Source of the DNA: JBOZRQ01 sp050789255
GTDB lineage: Bacteria; Bacillota; Sulfobacillia; Symbiobacteriales; Symbiobacteriaceae
Assembly: GCA_050789255.1 (NCBI GenBank)
Contig: JBOZRQ010000034.1
Location: forward strand, 186,001-250,000
DNA: 64,000 bases
Reading direction: 5' to 3'
The first letter of the stretch is position 1, and each line of letters begins with the position of its first letter. The notes beneath the pieces are model-generated. The model had not been told where the DNA came from, did not search any database, and worked only from the letters and a program-made list of their open reading frames with translations. Both the position numbers and the translations under genes were made by a program. Shown here one piece after another: positions 41,029-48,720 of the stretch.

Positions 41029-41661
41029 TCACCGCAAGCTCTTCGCGTCTTCGGCAATGCGGTTGATGTCGAGGTCGGAGACGCTGTACACCACGCGGAC
41101 CTGGCCCGCCCGGTCGATGAGGAGGACCCGGTCGCTGTGGCTGACCTCGTAGGTGGCGGTGTGGCCGGCGTGGGCAGCGGGCTGGACCTTTTCGTAGCCC
41201 AGGAAGAAGCCCTTGACCACGGTGTCCTTCACGTAGTCGGTCGGGCCGGTGAGGAAGTGCCAGTTGGCGGTGTTGGCGCCGTACTTCTGGGCGTAGTCGG
41301 CCAGGACGGCTGGGGTGTCGCGCTCAGGGTCGACCGAAATGGATAGCAGGGTCGCATCGGTCGCAGGGATGCCGTCCTTGGTCAGACGCTCCTGCAGTTG
41401 GCGCATCTTCATTGTAGTCGCCGGGCAGATGTCCGGGCAGTTGGTGTAGATCAGGCTGACCACAGCGATCTTGCCCTTGAGGGTGTCACTCCTCACCTGC
41501 TGGCCGGCCTGGTTGGTCAGCTCGAAGGCGGGCATGGGGAAGAGCGTCTCCAGGGGGGCGGATCGGGGCCACAGCAGCACGGTCGCGGCGGCGACTGTGA
41601 AGAGCAGCGATACGACAAGGGCGGGCAGTGCCCACCGGGGGCGCGAGGGTTGTGTTGTCAT
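41029..41661 (-). CDS. SCO1/SenC-family copper chaperone
   Basis: 210 residues from ATG 41661 (AAAGGTGG upstream; the open frame to 41754 has no site). One N-terminal helix anchors the thioredoxin-like domain outside the membrane. The copper site is CPDIC in IYTNCPDICPATTMKMRQL, with the distal His in EVSHSDRVLLIDRAG. It delivers copper to the CuA centre of subunit II. It lies next to ctaC and diverges from the heme-A genes. Confidence 0.93.
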   Translation of the reverse strand: MTTQPSRPRWALPALVVSLLFTVAAATVLLWPRSAPLETLFPMPAFELTNQAGQQVRSDTLKGKIAVVSLIYTNCPDICPATTMKMRQLQERLTKDGIPATDATLLSISVDPERDTPAVLADYAQKYGANTANWHFLTGPTDYVKDTVVKGFFLGYEKVQPAAHAGHTATYEVSHSDRVLLIDRAGQVRVVYSVSDLDINRIAEDAKSLR

Positions 41662-41743
41662 GGCGTGTTCCACCTTTCTCTTGTCCTTTGTAACGCATGG
41701 GCATAGTACTTGGCAAGCGCGGCGGAATACTGTCTTGGTATGA

Positions 41744-41772
41744 TTGACATTCACCTACCGTAGCACTAAAGT
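41744..41772 (+). promoter_or_regulatory. Sigma-A type promoter of the ctaA/ctaB fusion gene
   Basis: TTGACA (41744-41749), a 17-base spacer and TAAAGT (41767-41772). The -35 is perfect. Located 67 bases before the ATG, in the divergent region opposite the SCO1-like gene. Confidence 0.65.
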
Positions 41773-41838
41773 TGGGTGGAGCGGTATCCTTTTTGATTGA
41801 TCAAGTTGCGTTTGTTACAGAGGGGAGAGCTACCACCT

Positions 41839-43338
41839 ATGCAGTCGGCGAAAATGCAGCGCCTTACGCTCGCCGTGGCAGCAGTGACCAGCGTGCTCCT
41901 GGTGGCTACCGGGTCGCTGCTCGGTCACGGTCTGGCCCCGCTGGCCACCGGGCTGGGCGTCTGGGTGGCCGCCCTGGCGGCATGGCTTGCCGCCATGATC
42001 TACGGCACCGGGGAGGGGAGCTACCACTCCGACCTCTCCATGTTCCGCTCGCAGTGGCAGGTGCCCCTGTACGCCGCCCTTTCCGTCTACCTCACCACCG
42101 TCGCCGGCAGCTACCTGCGGGTGGTTGGCGGCGGGCTGATTCCCTATGCGGTCCACCGGGTCTCCGCCGGGCTGGCCGGGCTTTTCCTGGTCTACACCAC
42201 GGCTTACGTCTGGCGCCGCCACCAGCACCGTCCGCTGCTGCTCACGCTCACCGGCTCGGCGGTCGTCCTCTTCACGACCCAGGTGATGCTGGGCGCCCAA
42301 GCAGCCCAGTTCGGCCTCTCGTCGGTGGGCTCGTTCGGCCATCTGGCCATCGCCACCGTGCTGGTCGCTACGCTCATGGCCATTTCCGCAGTGGGCTATT
42401 ACTCGCCCTCGCTGCCGTCGATCTCCGGCGCCAGCCAGGCCGCAGCGCTTCCGCTGAGCGAGGCGCGGCCGTGGCGTGAGGTCTTGAAGACCTACCTGGC
42501 CCTCACCAAGCCCCGCATCCTGGTCCTGCTCCTGATCACGGGGTACGCTGCCATGGTCGTGGCCGAACGGGGACTGCCGTCCCTGGGCCTCACCCTCTTC
42601 TCGATGGTGGGTCTGGGCATGTCCTGCGGCGCAGCGAACGCCATCAACATGTGGTACGACCAGGACATCGACCAGGTCATGAACCGGACCAAGAAGCGGC
42701 CAATCCCCGCCGGGCTCCTGACCGGCGACCAGGTGCTCGCCTTCGGCATTCTGACCGGCGCCCTCTCCTTCGTCCTCCTGGCGCTGACCGTCAACCTCAT
42801 GTCGTCGGTGCTCTCGCTGGCCGGCCTGCTGTTCTACGTCTGCATCTACACCATGTGGCTGAAGCGCTCCTCCGTGCAGAACATCGTCATCGGCGGTGTG
42901 GCGGGCTCGATCCCGCCCCTGGTCGGCTGGGCTGCGGTTACGGGACAAGTCTCGTGGGCCTCGGTGGTCATGTTCATGATCGTCTTCATGTGGACGCCGC
43001 CGCACTTCTGGGCGCTGGCGCTCTATCGCAACGATGACTACCGGCGGGCGAACGTCCCGATGATGCCCGTGGTCAAGGGCGAAATGTACACCAAGTGGCA
43101 CATTGTCGGCTACGCCCTGCTGCTCTTCCCGACCGTGGCCGCCCTGTACTGGACCGGGGTCGTCGGTCAGATTTACCTGTGGGGCTCCCTCATCGCCACC
43201 GCGATCTACGTTGCCTCCACCGTCGTGCTTCTGTTGGAGCGGCTGCCCGAGCAGAAGTGGGCCCGCAAGAGCTTCTTCTGGTCGATCTACTGGCTGGGCG
43301 CCATCTTCATCCTGATGTGCGCCGACATTCGCCCGTAA
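41839..43338 (+). CDS. ctaB: CtaA-like/CtaB fusion: heme A synthase-like domain joined to heme O synthase
   Basis: 499 residues. Residues 1-190 resemble one half of CtaA, with about five helices and only two candidate heme His (AVHRVSAG and FGHLAIAT); a full CtaA has two such halves and about eight helices. Residues 210-499 are a complete UbiA-type protoheme IX farnesyltransferase with NMWYDQDIDQVMNRTKKRP and YTMWLKRSSVQNIVIGG. The protein can make heme O. Whether the shortened CtaA part makes heme A alone is doubtful. An in-frame TTG at 41797 is possible, but the GGGGAG spacing favours 41839. Confidence 0.88.
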   Translation: MQSAKMQRLTLAVAAVTSVLLVATGSLLGHGLAPLATGLGVWVAALAAWLAAMIYGTGEGSYHSDLSMFRSQWQVPLYAALSVYLTTVAGSYLRVVGGGLIPYAVHRVSAGLAGLFLVYTTAYVWRRHQHRPLLLTLTGSAVVLFTTQVMLGAQAAQFGLSSVGSFGHLAIATVLVATLMAISAVGYYSPSLPSISGASQAAALPLSEARPWREVLKTYLALTKPRILVLLLITGYAAMVVAERGLPSLGLTLFSMVGLGMSCGAANAINMWYDQDIDQVMNRTKKRPIPAGLLTGDQVLAFGILTGALSFVLLALTVNLMSSVLSLAGLLFYVCIYTMWLKRSSVQNIVIGGVAGSIPPLVGWAAVTGQVSWASVVMFMIVFMWTPPHFWALALYRNDDYRRANVPMMPVVKGEMYTKWHIVGYALLLFPTVAALYWTGVVGQIYLWGSLIATAIYVASTVVLLLERLPEQKWARKSFFWSIYWLGAIFILMCADIRP

Positions 43339-43351
43339 AGGGGGGTTCCGG

Positions 43352-43888
43352 TTGAGTACCGTTCCGGCCAACCGCCGCGGCTACATGCCGCTGGTCATCA
43401 TCCTCACCATCGCCATTAACCTGGCCGTAGTCGTGCTCTTCCTGCTCCCGGGCTACAAGGGCGAGGTCGGATTCGACATCCATCTGCTGCCCATGCTTAA
43501 CGCCATCTTCAACAGCTTCACCTTCGCCTTTCTGCTCCTGGCCTTGATCGCCATCAAGCAGAAGAACATCAAGGTGCACAAGCGGTTTATCCTCTCGGCC
43601 TTCAGCACCACGGCGCTCTTCTTGGTCTCCTACGTCACCTACCATGCGCTGGCGGAGTCGACCAAGTACGGCGGATCCGGTCCCCTGCGGTATGTCTACT
43701 TCTTCGTGCTGCTGACCCACATCGTGCTCGCCGCCGTGATCGTCCCGCTGGCGCTCATCAGCGCCGGCAGCGGCCTGAACATGGAGGTTAAGAAGCACCG
43801 GCGCATTGCGAAGTGGACGATGCCGCTCTGGTTGTACGTAAGCTTTACGGGTGTGGTCGTCTACCTGATGATCCGGCCGTATTACTAG
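43352..43888 (+). CDS. DUF420 (YozB-type) membrane protein
   Basis: 178 residues from a TTG start with AAAGGGGGG upstream; five helices. Conserved DUF420 segments are LPMLNAIFNSFTFAFLLLA, KVHKRFILSAFSTTALFLVS and a histidine in LLTHIVLAAVIVPLAL. The family usually accompanies caa3 genes and is thought to help oxidase assembly. Co-transcribed with ctaB, 13 bases downstream. Confidence 0.9.
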   Translation: MSTVPANRRGYMPLVIILTIAINLAVVVLFLLPGYKGEVGFDIHLLPMLNAIFNSFTFAFLLLALIAIKQKNIKVHKRFILSAFSTTALFLVSYVTYHALAESTKYGGSGPLRYVYFFVLLTHIVLAAVIVPLALISAGSGLNMEVKKHRRIAKWTMPLWLYVSFTGVVVYLMIRPYY

Positions 43889-43900
43889 TCCCAGGGAGAA

Positions 43901-43943
43901 CCAAGAACCCGGCACGCTGTGGGAGGCGTGGCCGGGTTCTTGG
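43901..43943 (+). terminator. Long terminator hairpin
   Basis: CCAAGAACCCGG plus CACGC pairs with GCGTG plus GCCGGGTTCTTGG, with a single bulge and an eight-base loop, followed by CTTTCTC. Ends the ctaB-DUF420 operon. Confidence 0.85.
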
Positions 43944-43984
43944 CTTTCTCAAAGGGAATGCTACCGGCGGAGGTGTCTTTAGGA

Positions 43985-44215
43985 ATGGCTGAAGAGCAGG
44001 CCAAGGGAAAGAGCGCGGACATCGGTGGCGGAATGACCGGGGCGACTGGCACGGTGGTCGGCGGTGCCGTGGGCGCCGCACTGGGTATGGTGCTCGGGCC
44101 GGTCGGCGCGGCGGCAGGGCTCGCCGCCGGCGCTTCGCTGGGCGGCCTCACTGCGGGCGCCGACGAGGGCGACGGCACGCTGAGCGGCCCGGACAACACA
44201 CAGGGCCAGGAATGA
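43985..44215 (+). CDS. Small glycine-zipper protein
   Basis: 76 residues. The middle (about 18-60) is a run of Gly and Ala at GxxxG spacing (GTVVGGAVGAALGMVLG), typical of glycine-zipper membrane-interacting peptides. Charged ends. The ATG follows GGAGGTG. Function unknown; such proteins are often stress- or spore-related. Confidence 0.6.
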   Translation: MAEEQAKGKSADIGGGMTGATGTVVGGAVGAALGMVLGPVGAAAGLAAGASLGGLTAGADEGDGTLSGPDNTQGQE

Positions 44216-44217
44216 GA

Positions 44218-44244
44218 GCGAGGTGGCGACTTGCCACCTCGCTT
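44218..44244 (+). terminator. Terminator
   Basis: AGCGAGGTGGC pairs perfectly with GCCACCTCGCT around GACTT, followed by TTGCTTTG. Confidence 0.85.
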
Positions 44245-44322
44245 TGCTTTGTGCGGAAAGAAGGGACCAGTCAGGGGCCGTGGAAGTAGATGGAGAAAGT
44301 AATGAATTAAGGGGAGGCACCC

Positions 44323-44805
44323 ATGCGCACCTGGCACCGCGAAACGGGGACCCGAGTTTTTGTCCTCGACGAACAGCAGCGGATTTTGCTGGTGGAAATG
44401 CAGGACCGCCGAAACGGCGGGTCCTTCTGGGTGCTGCCCGGGGGAGCGATCGAGGACGGCGAGCACGCCATCGACGGAGCGGTTCGGGAGGTTCGCGAAG
44501 AGACCGGGCTTACCGTGACCATCGACCGGTTACTCTACGTGGTCGACAGTGTCGAGCCTGGTGTCCCGCAGCTCTGCTATACCTTCTACTTCCTGGCCCG
44601 CCCGGTTTCAGGGGTCGCCCCCACGACGGAGTTTGTCCCCGAGCGGGATGTCGTCACGGCTGCCCGGTTCTTTTCCCGCGAGGAGTTGGCCAGCCTGCCC
44701 CGGGTCTATCCTACGGTACTGCGCAGTGAGTTTTGGGACCTGCTCGAGCAAGGTTTCAGCGACCACGATGTCTATCGGCGGTGGCCAATCGGGGGCTCTT
44801 TCTGA
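44323..44805 (+). CDS. Nudix hydrolase
   Basis: 160 residues. The complete Nudix box GGAIEDGEHAIDGAVREVREETG (GX5EX7REUXEEXGU) is present near residues 44-66, preceded by the usual first strands (RVFVLDEQQRILLVE). It hydrolyses nucleoside-diphosphate-linked substrates; which one cannot be told. Single gene with AGGGGAGG upstream. Confidence 0.9.
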   Translation: MRTWHRETGTRVFVLDEQQRILLVEMQDRRNGGSFWVLPGGAIEDGEHAIDGAVREVREETGLTVTIDRLLYVVDSVEPGVPQLCYTFYFLARPVSGVAPTTEFVPERDVVTAARFFSREELASLPRVYPTVLRSEFWDLLEQGFSDHDVYRRWPIGGSF

Positions 44806-44906
44806 TCGTGCGTAGGACCCGGCTCGGTACGTTTTTGCATCCCGCAAAACGTGATCGCGATCTCTCAAAAGAGGCGAGCGCACCTGTCTTTCAGGAGGTA
44901 AGCAGT

Positions 44907-45671
44907 ATGGGAGTTGAGTATCGTCGTTACCTGATCCCCAGGCCAAACTCATTTCGCCCGACCCCGGAGGCTCTGGAACGGCTCATCGATTCGTTGCGGA
45001 GGGAGCGGTGGTTGTTGTCGCCCACGGCGCCGGAGCGCAACAACCTACGATTTGGCATGATGACTTACTATGCCCACGCCCGCACCTCTGGCTTCTATGT
45101 CAAACAGGGACAGGAGCTCGGACCAGGTCCCGCCGAGAACCTTGGTGCGTTCCTTGCAGCAAATCAGGACCGGGATCTCCTGCTATCCTGGCCGATAGAG
45201 TCCCTTGGGAGAGCGGGCCTTCGTTACCCGCTGACGCCGCCTCCCTTCCAAGATGAACAAGGCGCTATGGACTGTTACTACGAGTTTCAACTGCACCTCA
45301 GCCATGACTATGTCTACCATTATTCTGAGGCGATCAGTCCATTCGACGACGAGCCGGCTTGCCGATCATGCGGCGAGAGCCTCGTATACAGCTTGGGCCA
45401 CGAACAGGATCCGTTCTACGACCAGCGCATCTCCTTACGGTGCCCGTCCTGCGGAGAGTTGTTCGATTCGACTGGGCTTCCCTGCACCGCTTACGATCTC
45501 TGGACCAACAAGGAGTATGCGATCCCGGGTGGAGTCACCTACCGGTTCGCCGTGGTTGTCGATTGTGGGAAGTGCTTCGGGAACAGGAGCATGAAGTTTG
45601 CAACGGAACTGAAGGCACTGGTCGAGTCCGTTCTCGGTGTGGCAACATACGAAGTAGACGATGCTTATTGA
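44907..45671 (+). CDS. Hypothetical protein with zinc-ribbon-like cysteine pairs
   Basis: 254 residues from ATG 44907 (AGGAGG upstream); the frame extends upstream to 44733 but overlaps the Nudix gene. Two CxxC pairs, CRSC and CPSC about 30 residues apart (near 155 and 185), would bind one zinc. A third Cys cluster is VVDCGKCFGN. The N-terminal half contains LIPRPNSFRPTPEALERL and the motif LLSWPIESLGRAGLRYPL. Codon use and GC are lower than in core genes. Not recognised. Confidence 0.65.
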   Translation: MGVEYRRYLIPRPNSFRPTPEALERLIDSLRRERWLLSPTAPERNNLRFGMMTYYAHARTSGFYVKQGQELGPGPAENLGAFLAANQDRDLLLSWPIESLGRAGLRYPLTPPPFQDEQGAMDCYYEFQLHLSHDYVYHYSEAISPFDDEPACRSCGESLVYSLGHEQDPFYDQRISLRCPSCGELFDSTGLPCTAYDLWTNKEYAIPGGVTYRFAVVVDCGKCFGNRSMKFATELKALVESVLGVATYEVDDAY

Positions 45672-45939
45672 TCCGTTCTCACTGGCGGTTCCACCTTGAT
45701 TCATCCTGGCAGGTTAGCTGACCCACGGAGGTGGGGGTATGGTCAGGGGGCCAGAAGTCGTGCTGTGCGATCCTGCATGTCCCCGCATGAGGGGCAGCGT
45801 TGCTGAATGAAGACTCGGGCGGTTATTTTTGATTCAAGGTGGTTATGCCAGGGGTAGTTATGTTCCATACAAGGCTGTCGGAACTTGAAGTCCTAGTATC
45901 ACGTCCTACCTAAAACAACTCAAGGTGGTGGTACTCACT
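45672..45939. other. Intergenic stretch without a supported gene
   Basis: Contains GGAGGTGGGGGT followed by a 23-codon open frame (45739-45810) that ends quickly; no similarity is apparent. No hairpin terminator of note. The GC content falls toward 45.9 kb, matching the start of the accessory stretch. Confidence 0.4.
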
Positions 45940-46512
45940 ATGCTAAAGAGGAAGCATGCCGACCGATCAGAGTGGAAACGTGTTACCAAGCGAATGTACC
46001 GGCAGGGTTACATCGAATCCAAGGATTTCACCGGACATATCGCCCTTCTCTCCATCGAGCAAGTGTCCGCCCCTTTGTTCGCAGACGTACTGGGGCAGAG
46101 AATCTGCATCGTTGACAACGGATATGAATGGCTTCAACAGATTCCTAACCACGGCTTACATGCTATAACCACGATGTTTGACCGTTCAGGTCACATTGTT
46201 CAGTGGTACATCGACATCTGTCTGCGTACAGGTGTAGATGAGCGGAACGTTCCCTGGTTTGATGACCTATTCCTGGATGTAGTTCTGCTGCCCTCTGGGG
46301 ACTTGAAGATTAAAGATGCGTCTGAATTGGAAGAGGCACGTATTGCAGGGAAAATAAGCATAACTGAATACGAACAGGCTTGGGGAGAAGCAAACCGAAT
46401 ACTGACAGCCATTACGCGCAACAAGTTTAGTCCCATCCATCTGTCGGAAACTTACCGAAAGACGTTACTTGGGTTAAACCGGTGTGAGGGCTTTACCGAA
46501 TCCGTGACATAA
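45940..46512 (+). CDS. DUF402 domain protein
   Basis: 190 residues. The core QWYIDICLRTGVDERNVPWF followed by DLFLDVVLLPSGDLKIKDASELEEA is the DUF402 barrel, with conserved Asp residues and the LxLLPSGxxxxxDxxEL pattern. Relatives include nucleotide diphosphatases and the RNA-associated FAU-1. ATG 45940 is chosen (AAGGTGG upstream). Lower GC than the core genome. Isolated gene. Confidence 0.8.
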   Translation: MLKRKHADRSEWKRVTKRMYRQGYIESKDFTGHIALLSIEQVSAPLFADVLGQRICIVDNGYEWLQQIPNHGLHAITTMFDRSGHIVQWYIDICLRTGVDERNVPWFDDLFLDVVLLPSGDLKIKDASELEEARIAGKISITEYEQAWGEANRILTAITRNKFSPIHLSETYRKTLLGLNRCEGFTESVT

Positions 46513-46669
46513 TGAGACCACTTCCAGCTACATAATGCTGGCTCTCCCAGTGCCGGCGGTGCAGAATAGGGCCGGTGGAGGTGCGGGTGGAAATACAGCG
46601 ACTGCGTGAGGAATACAACTCAGCAGTCGTTGTTTGATTTCCCGAGGGGTACAGGAGGCGATCGACAAC

Positions 46670-47087
46670 GTGGATTACTTCCCCACGGAGCTGCCGAAGG
46701 ATTACTGGATCAAGGCGCAGACCATGAAATGTCTCGACTGTGGCGTTGTGTTTCAACGTACGGTTGCCGGCGACCTTTTGGTGAAGTTCAGGGAAGTCGG
46801 AGGCTCGGAGGAAAGGTGGTTGCCGACCCCACGGGCGGGGCGGGTATCTCGACCTTCTCACCAAGTTGGTGCCTGATTGGTCACCAGAGCAAGAGATCAC
46901 TGCAGCAGTCGCTCGACAGTTCGACACTGCCTTTCGGGTCGTCCAGGAGAAGTCCTCGGACGGGCGTACCTTCTCCATGTTGATTGAGGATCGCCGATGC
47001 CCAAGCTGCCTTCGGAAGCGCATTGAGGAACTGTCTGAAATCGTATTGACGTCTCCCGAGATAACCTGGATGCGATACACATTATAG
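46670..47087 (+). pseudogene. Zinc-ribbon domain gene interrupted by a frameshift
   Basis: GTG 46670 (AGGAGG upstream) opens MDYFPTELPKDYWIKAQTM and the CxxC CLDC, then drifts into nonsense after about residue 55. The continuation GYLDLLTKLVPDWSPEQEI with a second CxxC (CPSC) and a normal end (TAA 47085) lies one frame over. The switch maps to the G-rich 46831-46845. Together the parts form a plausible protein of about 139 residues with a four-cysteine zinc site. A one-base indel, natural or from sequencing, explains it. Confidence 0.6.
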
Positions 47088-47183
47088 GTTAACGTAACGA
47101 ACGCCGCGTTAGGGCTCACACTCACCATTCAGAAGCGGGCCGGCGCCTGCCCCCTGCATGACGCTTTGGTACTGGGGAACCTT

Positions 47184-47206
47184 CCTCCCAAGATAATGTT
47201 GGGAGG
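47184..47206 (+). promoter_or_regulatory. Hairpin enclosing the recombinase ribosome-binding site
   Basis: CCTCCCAA (47184-47191) pairs perfectly with TTGGGAGG (47199-47206) around GATAATG. The 3' arm is the Shine-Dalgarno sequence of the tyrosine recombinase gene (start TTG 47214), so the hairpin would mask it. Confidence 0.6.
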
Positions 47207-47213
47207 GATTGGT

Positions 47214-48056
47214 TTGTTAGTGACCGAAGCGCTATCCGCATATCTGAAAACCAAGCGAGCCGAAGGGTACAGCCCGTCCACGCTCAGGCAGTACGCATAT
47301 CAGTTGCGACGATTTGCACACTGGTGTGGTCCACGCGAGATCGAGGAGATTCGCCTCCACGATCTTCGAGAGTTTGCTGGACAGTTTGCTCAACTCAAGG
47401 CTCAGTCCGTTGGACACGTCATTCGAACGCTGCGTGGGTTCTTCCGCTGGCTCTTTGACGAAGGGCTGATCAAGACCAACCCATCCATCAAACTCAAGGA
47501 GCCCAAAGTCCCGAAGGCTGTGCCCAAGGCGCTTACTTTTGACGAACTCGAGTTACTGCGCGACGGATGCACCACTCTGCTGGAGCATGCATTGATCGAG
47601 TTCATGTTTGCGACAGGGTGCCGAATCGGTGAGGTCCATGGCGTCGACCGCGACCAAATCGACTGGGATCGCCGGGCAGTTCTGGTCATGGGAAAGGGGT
47701 CCAAGGAGCGGGAGGTTTATTTCGGTGCGCGATGCGCTCTCTGGCTGAAAAGGTTTCTTGCTGGTCGCACCGACGGTGAACCGGCCTTGTTCAGTACCAC
47801 CGTTTCGCCTCGGCGGATGTCAACGTGGCAGATGCGTAAGATCGTAAAGGGGCTGGCCAATCGCTGCGGACTAGGTCGGAAGGTATCCCCCCATGTCATG
47901 AGGCATACACTCGCCACAACCCTGCTAAACCAGGGTGCAGACCTCGTTGCAGTACAGTCTATACTCGGGCACGACAAACCCGAAACGACACAACGGTATG
48001 CTCACTTGAGCGGGGCTCGGCGCCAGGAAGAGTACCGACGGTGGTTCCCGCAGTAA
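47214..48056 (+). CDS. Tyrosine recombinase/integrase (XerC/D type)
   Basis: About 281 residues. N-terminal SAM-like domain (LKTKRAEGYSPSTLRQYAY) and C-terminal catalytic domain. Catalytic residues: Arg in ATGCRIGEV, Lys in GKGSKERE, His-x-x-Arg in SPHVMRHTLAT, His in LGHDKPETTQ and nucleophile Tyr in RYAHLS. All are intact. TTG 47214 is chosen because GGGAGG lies seven bases upstream; other in-frame starts (47166, 47220) are worse. It may serve a small mobile or phage-like element, but no attachment-site duplication is evident. Flanked by damaged genes. Confidence 0.9.
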   Translation: MLVTEALSAYLKTKRAEGYSPSTLRQYAYQLRRFAHWCGPREIEEIRLHDLREFAGQFAQLKAQSVGHVIRTLRGFFRWLFDEGLIKTNPSIKLKEPKVPKAVPKALTFDELELLRDGCTTLLEHALIEFMFATGCRIGEVHGVDRDQIDWDRRAVLVMGKGSKEREVYFGARCALWLKRFLAGRTDGEPALFSTTVSPRRMSTWQMRKIVKGLANRCGLGRKVSPHVMRHTLATTLLNQGADLVAVQSILGHDKPETTQRYAHLSGARRQEEYRRWFPQ

Positions 48057-48665
48057 GCCTAGAAGAACTGACCACGGGGCGCCCGATTGGGCGCCCCGTA
48101 TGGTCTGGTTCAGGGTCGATGATGGCTCGATCAGGCGGAAACTCTCCCGAATCTGCCGATGTGCCGCCAGATACTCTCTCTCTACGGAAGGATACGGAAT
48201 CTTGAGAATTACACCATATGTCTTCCCCTTGACGTTTAGCACGGTAACGAGTTCCTTCCAAAGGCGCGTCCCGGCAACGGTGCTGCGGTCATATAGATAA
48301 TCCTTTGCCGGGAAACCAGCCATGCGAGAATCTGTAACCTGAACTAACGTGGCCAGCATGCCGTCCTCTCCCATGCAGTCTTCTGGGGCGGGACCTGGGC
48401 ACTTCCGAACTTTAAGCCCATCCTCCAACCCACCCAAGTGGCGATCGATGTAGATCACCAAGGATTCATGTTCGGGGAAAGCACGCACCGTCCACCCAGC
48501 GGGAATCTCAAATTGGAACCCATCGATGGAATTGTGAAAAATGACGGGTTCCTGTTTGAGCGTGTAACGGCTTACGGACTGGTCCGCATTGTGGAGAGTG
48601 GCAAGAGGCCCCAAGAACAACCGGCCCACCAAGGTCACGGGCAGCAGCATGTGAAAAACGTGCAT
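47925..48665 (-). CDS. PsbP-like secreted or membrane-anchored protein with read-through C terminus
   Basis: ATG 48665 has GGAGGGG seven bases upstream. The N terminus MHVFHMLLPVTLVGRLFLGP is a hydrophobic signal or anchor. The domain that follows (IDGFQFEIPAGWTVRAF to YLAAHRQIRESFRLIE, to about residue 185) has the PsbP/DcrB-like pattern: a folded surface domain ending in the IRESFRL helix. After LIEPSS the frame runs on without a stop through the terminator hairpin and into the recombinase gene (132-base overlap). The native stop has therefore probably been lost or frameshifted, and the last 60 residues are unlikely to be native. The same frame is also open upstream to 50279, but the strong site here marks a separate gene. 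Confidence 0.55.
   Translation of the reverse strand: MHVFHMLLPVTLVGRLFLGPLATLHNADQSVSRYTLKQEPVIFHNSIDGFQFEIPAGWTVRAFPEHESLVIYIDRHLGGLEDGLKVRKCPGPAPEDCMGEDGMLATLVQVTDSRMAGFPAKDYLYDRSTVAGTRLWKELVTVLNVKGKTYGVILKIPYPSVEREYLAAHRQIRESFRLIEPSSTLNQTIRGAQSGAPWSVLLGLLREPPSVLFLAPSPAQVSIPLCRFGFVVPEYRLYCNEVCTLV
48075..48098. terminator. Terminator between convergent genes
   Basis: CGGGGCGCCC (48075-48084) pairs perfectly with GGGCGCCCCG (48089-48098) around GATT, 16 bases after the recombinase stop. The minus-strand frame from 48665 runs through it. Confidence 0.75.
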
Positions 48666-48720
48666 CAAGTACCCCTCCGGTCGTATCGTGCCCGAAGGCG
48701 TACATAACTCATACGGTGTG

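Noticed and set aside
41830..43371. 513-codon minus-strand open frame over the CtaA/CtaB gene
   Set aside because: Antisense shadow; composition dominated by Gly, Asp, His and Arg, and no start signal.
45739..45810. 23-codon open frame with GGAGGTGGGGGT upstream
   Set aside because: A good site but very short, with no recognisable sequence; not enough to call a gene.
46993..48120. Insertion sequence or integron around the recombinase
   Set aside because: No inverted terminal repeats, target duplication, attC-like sites or cassette array could be found; only the recombinase itself is certain.
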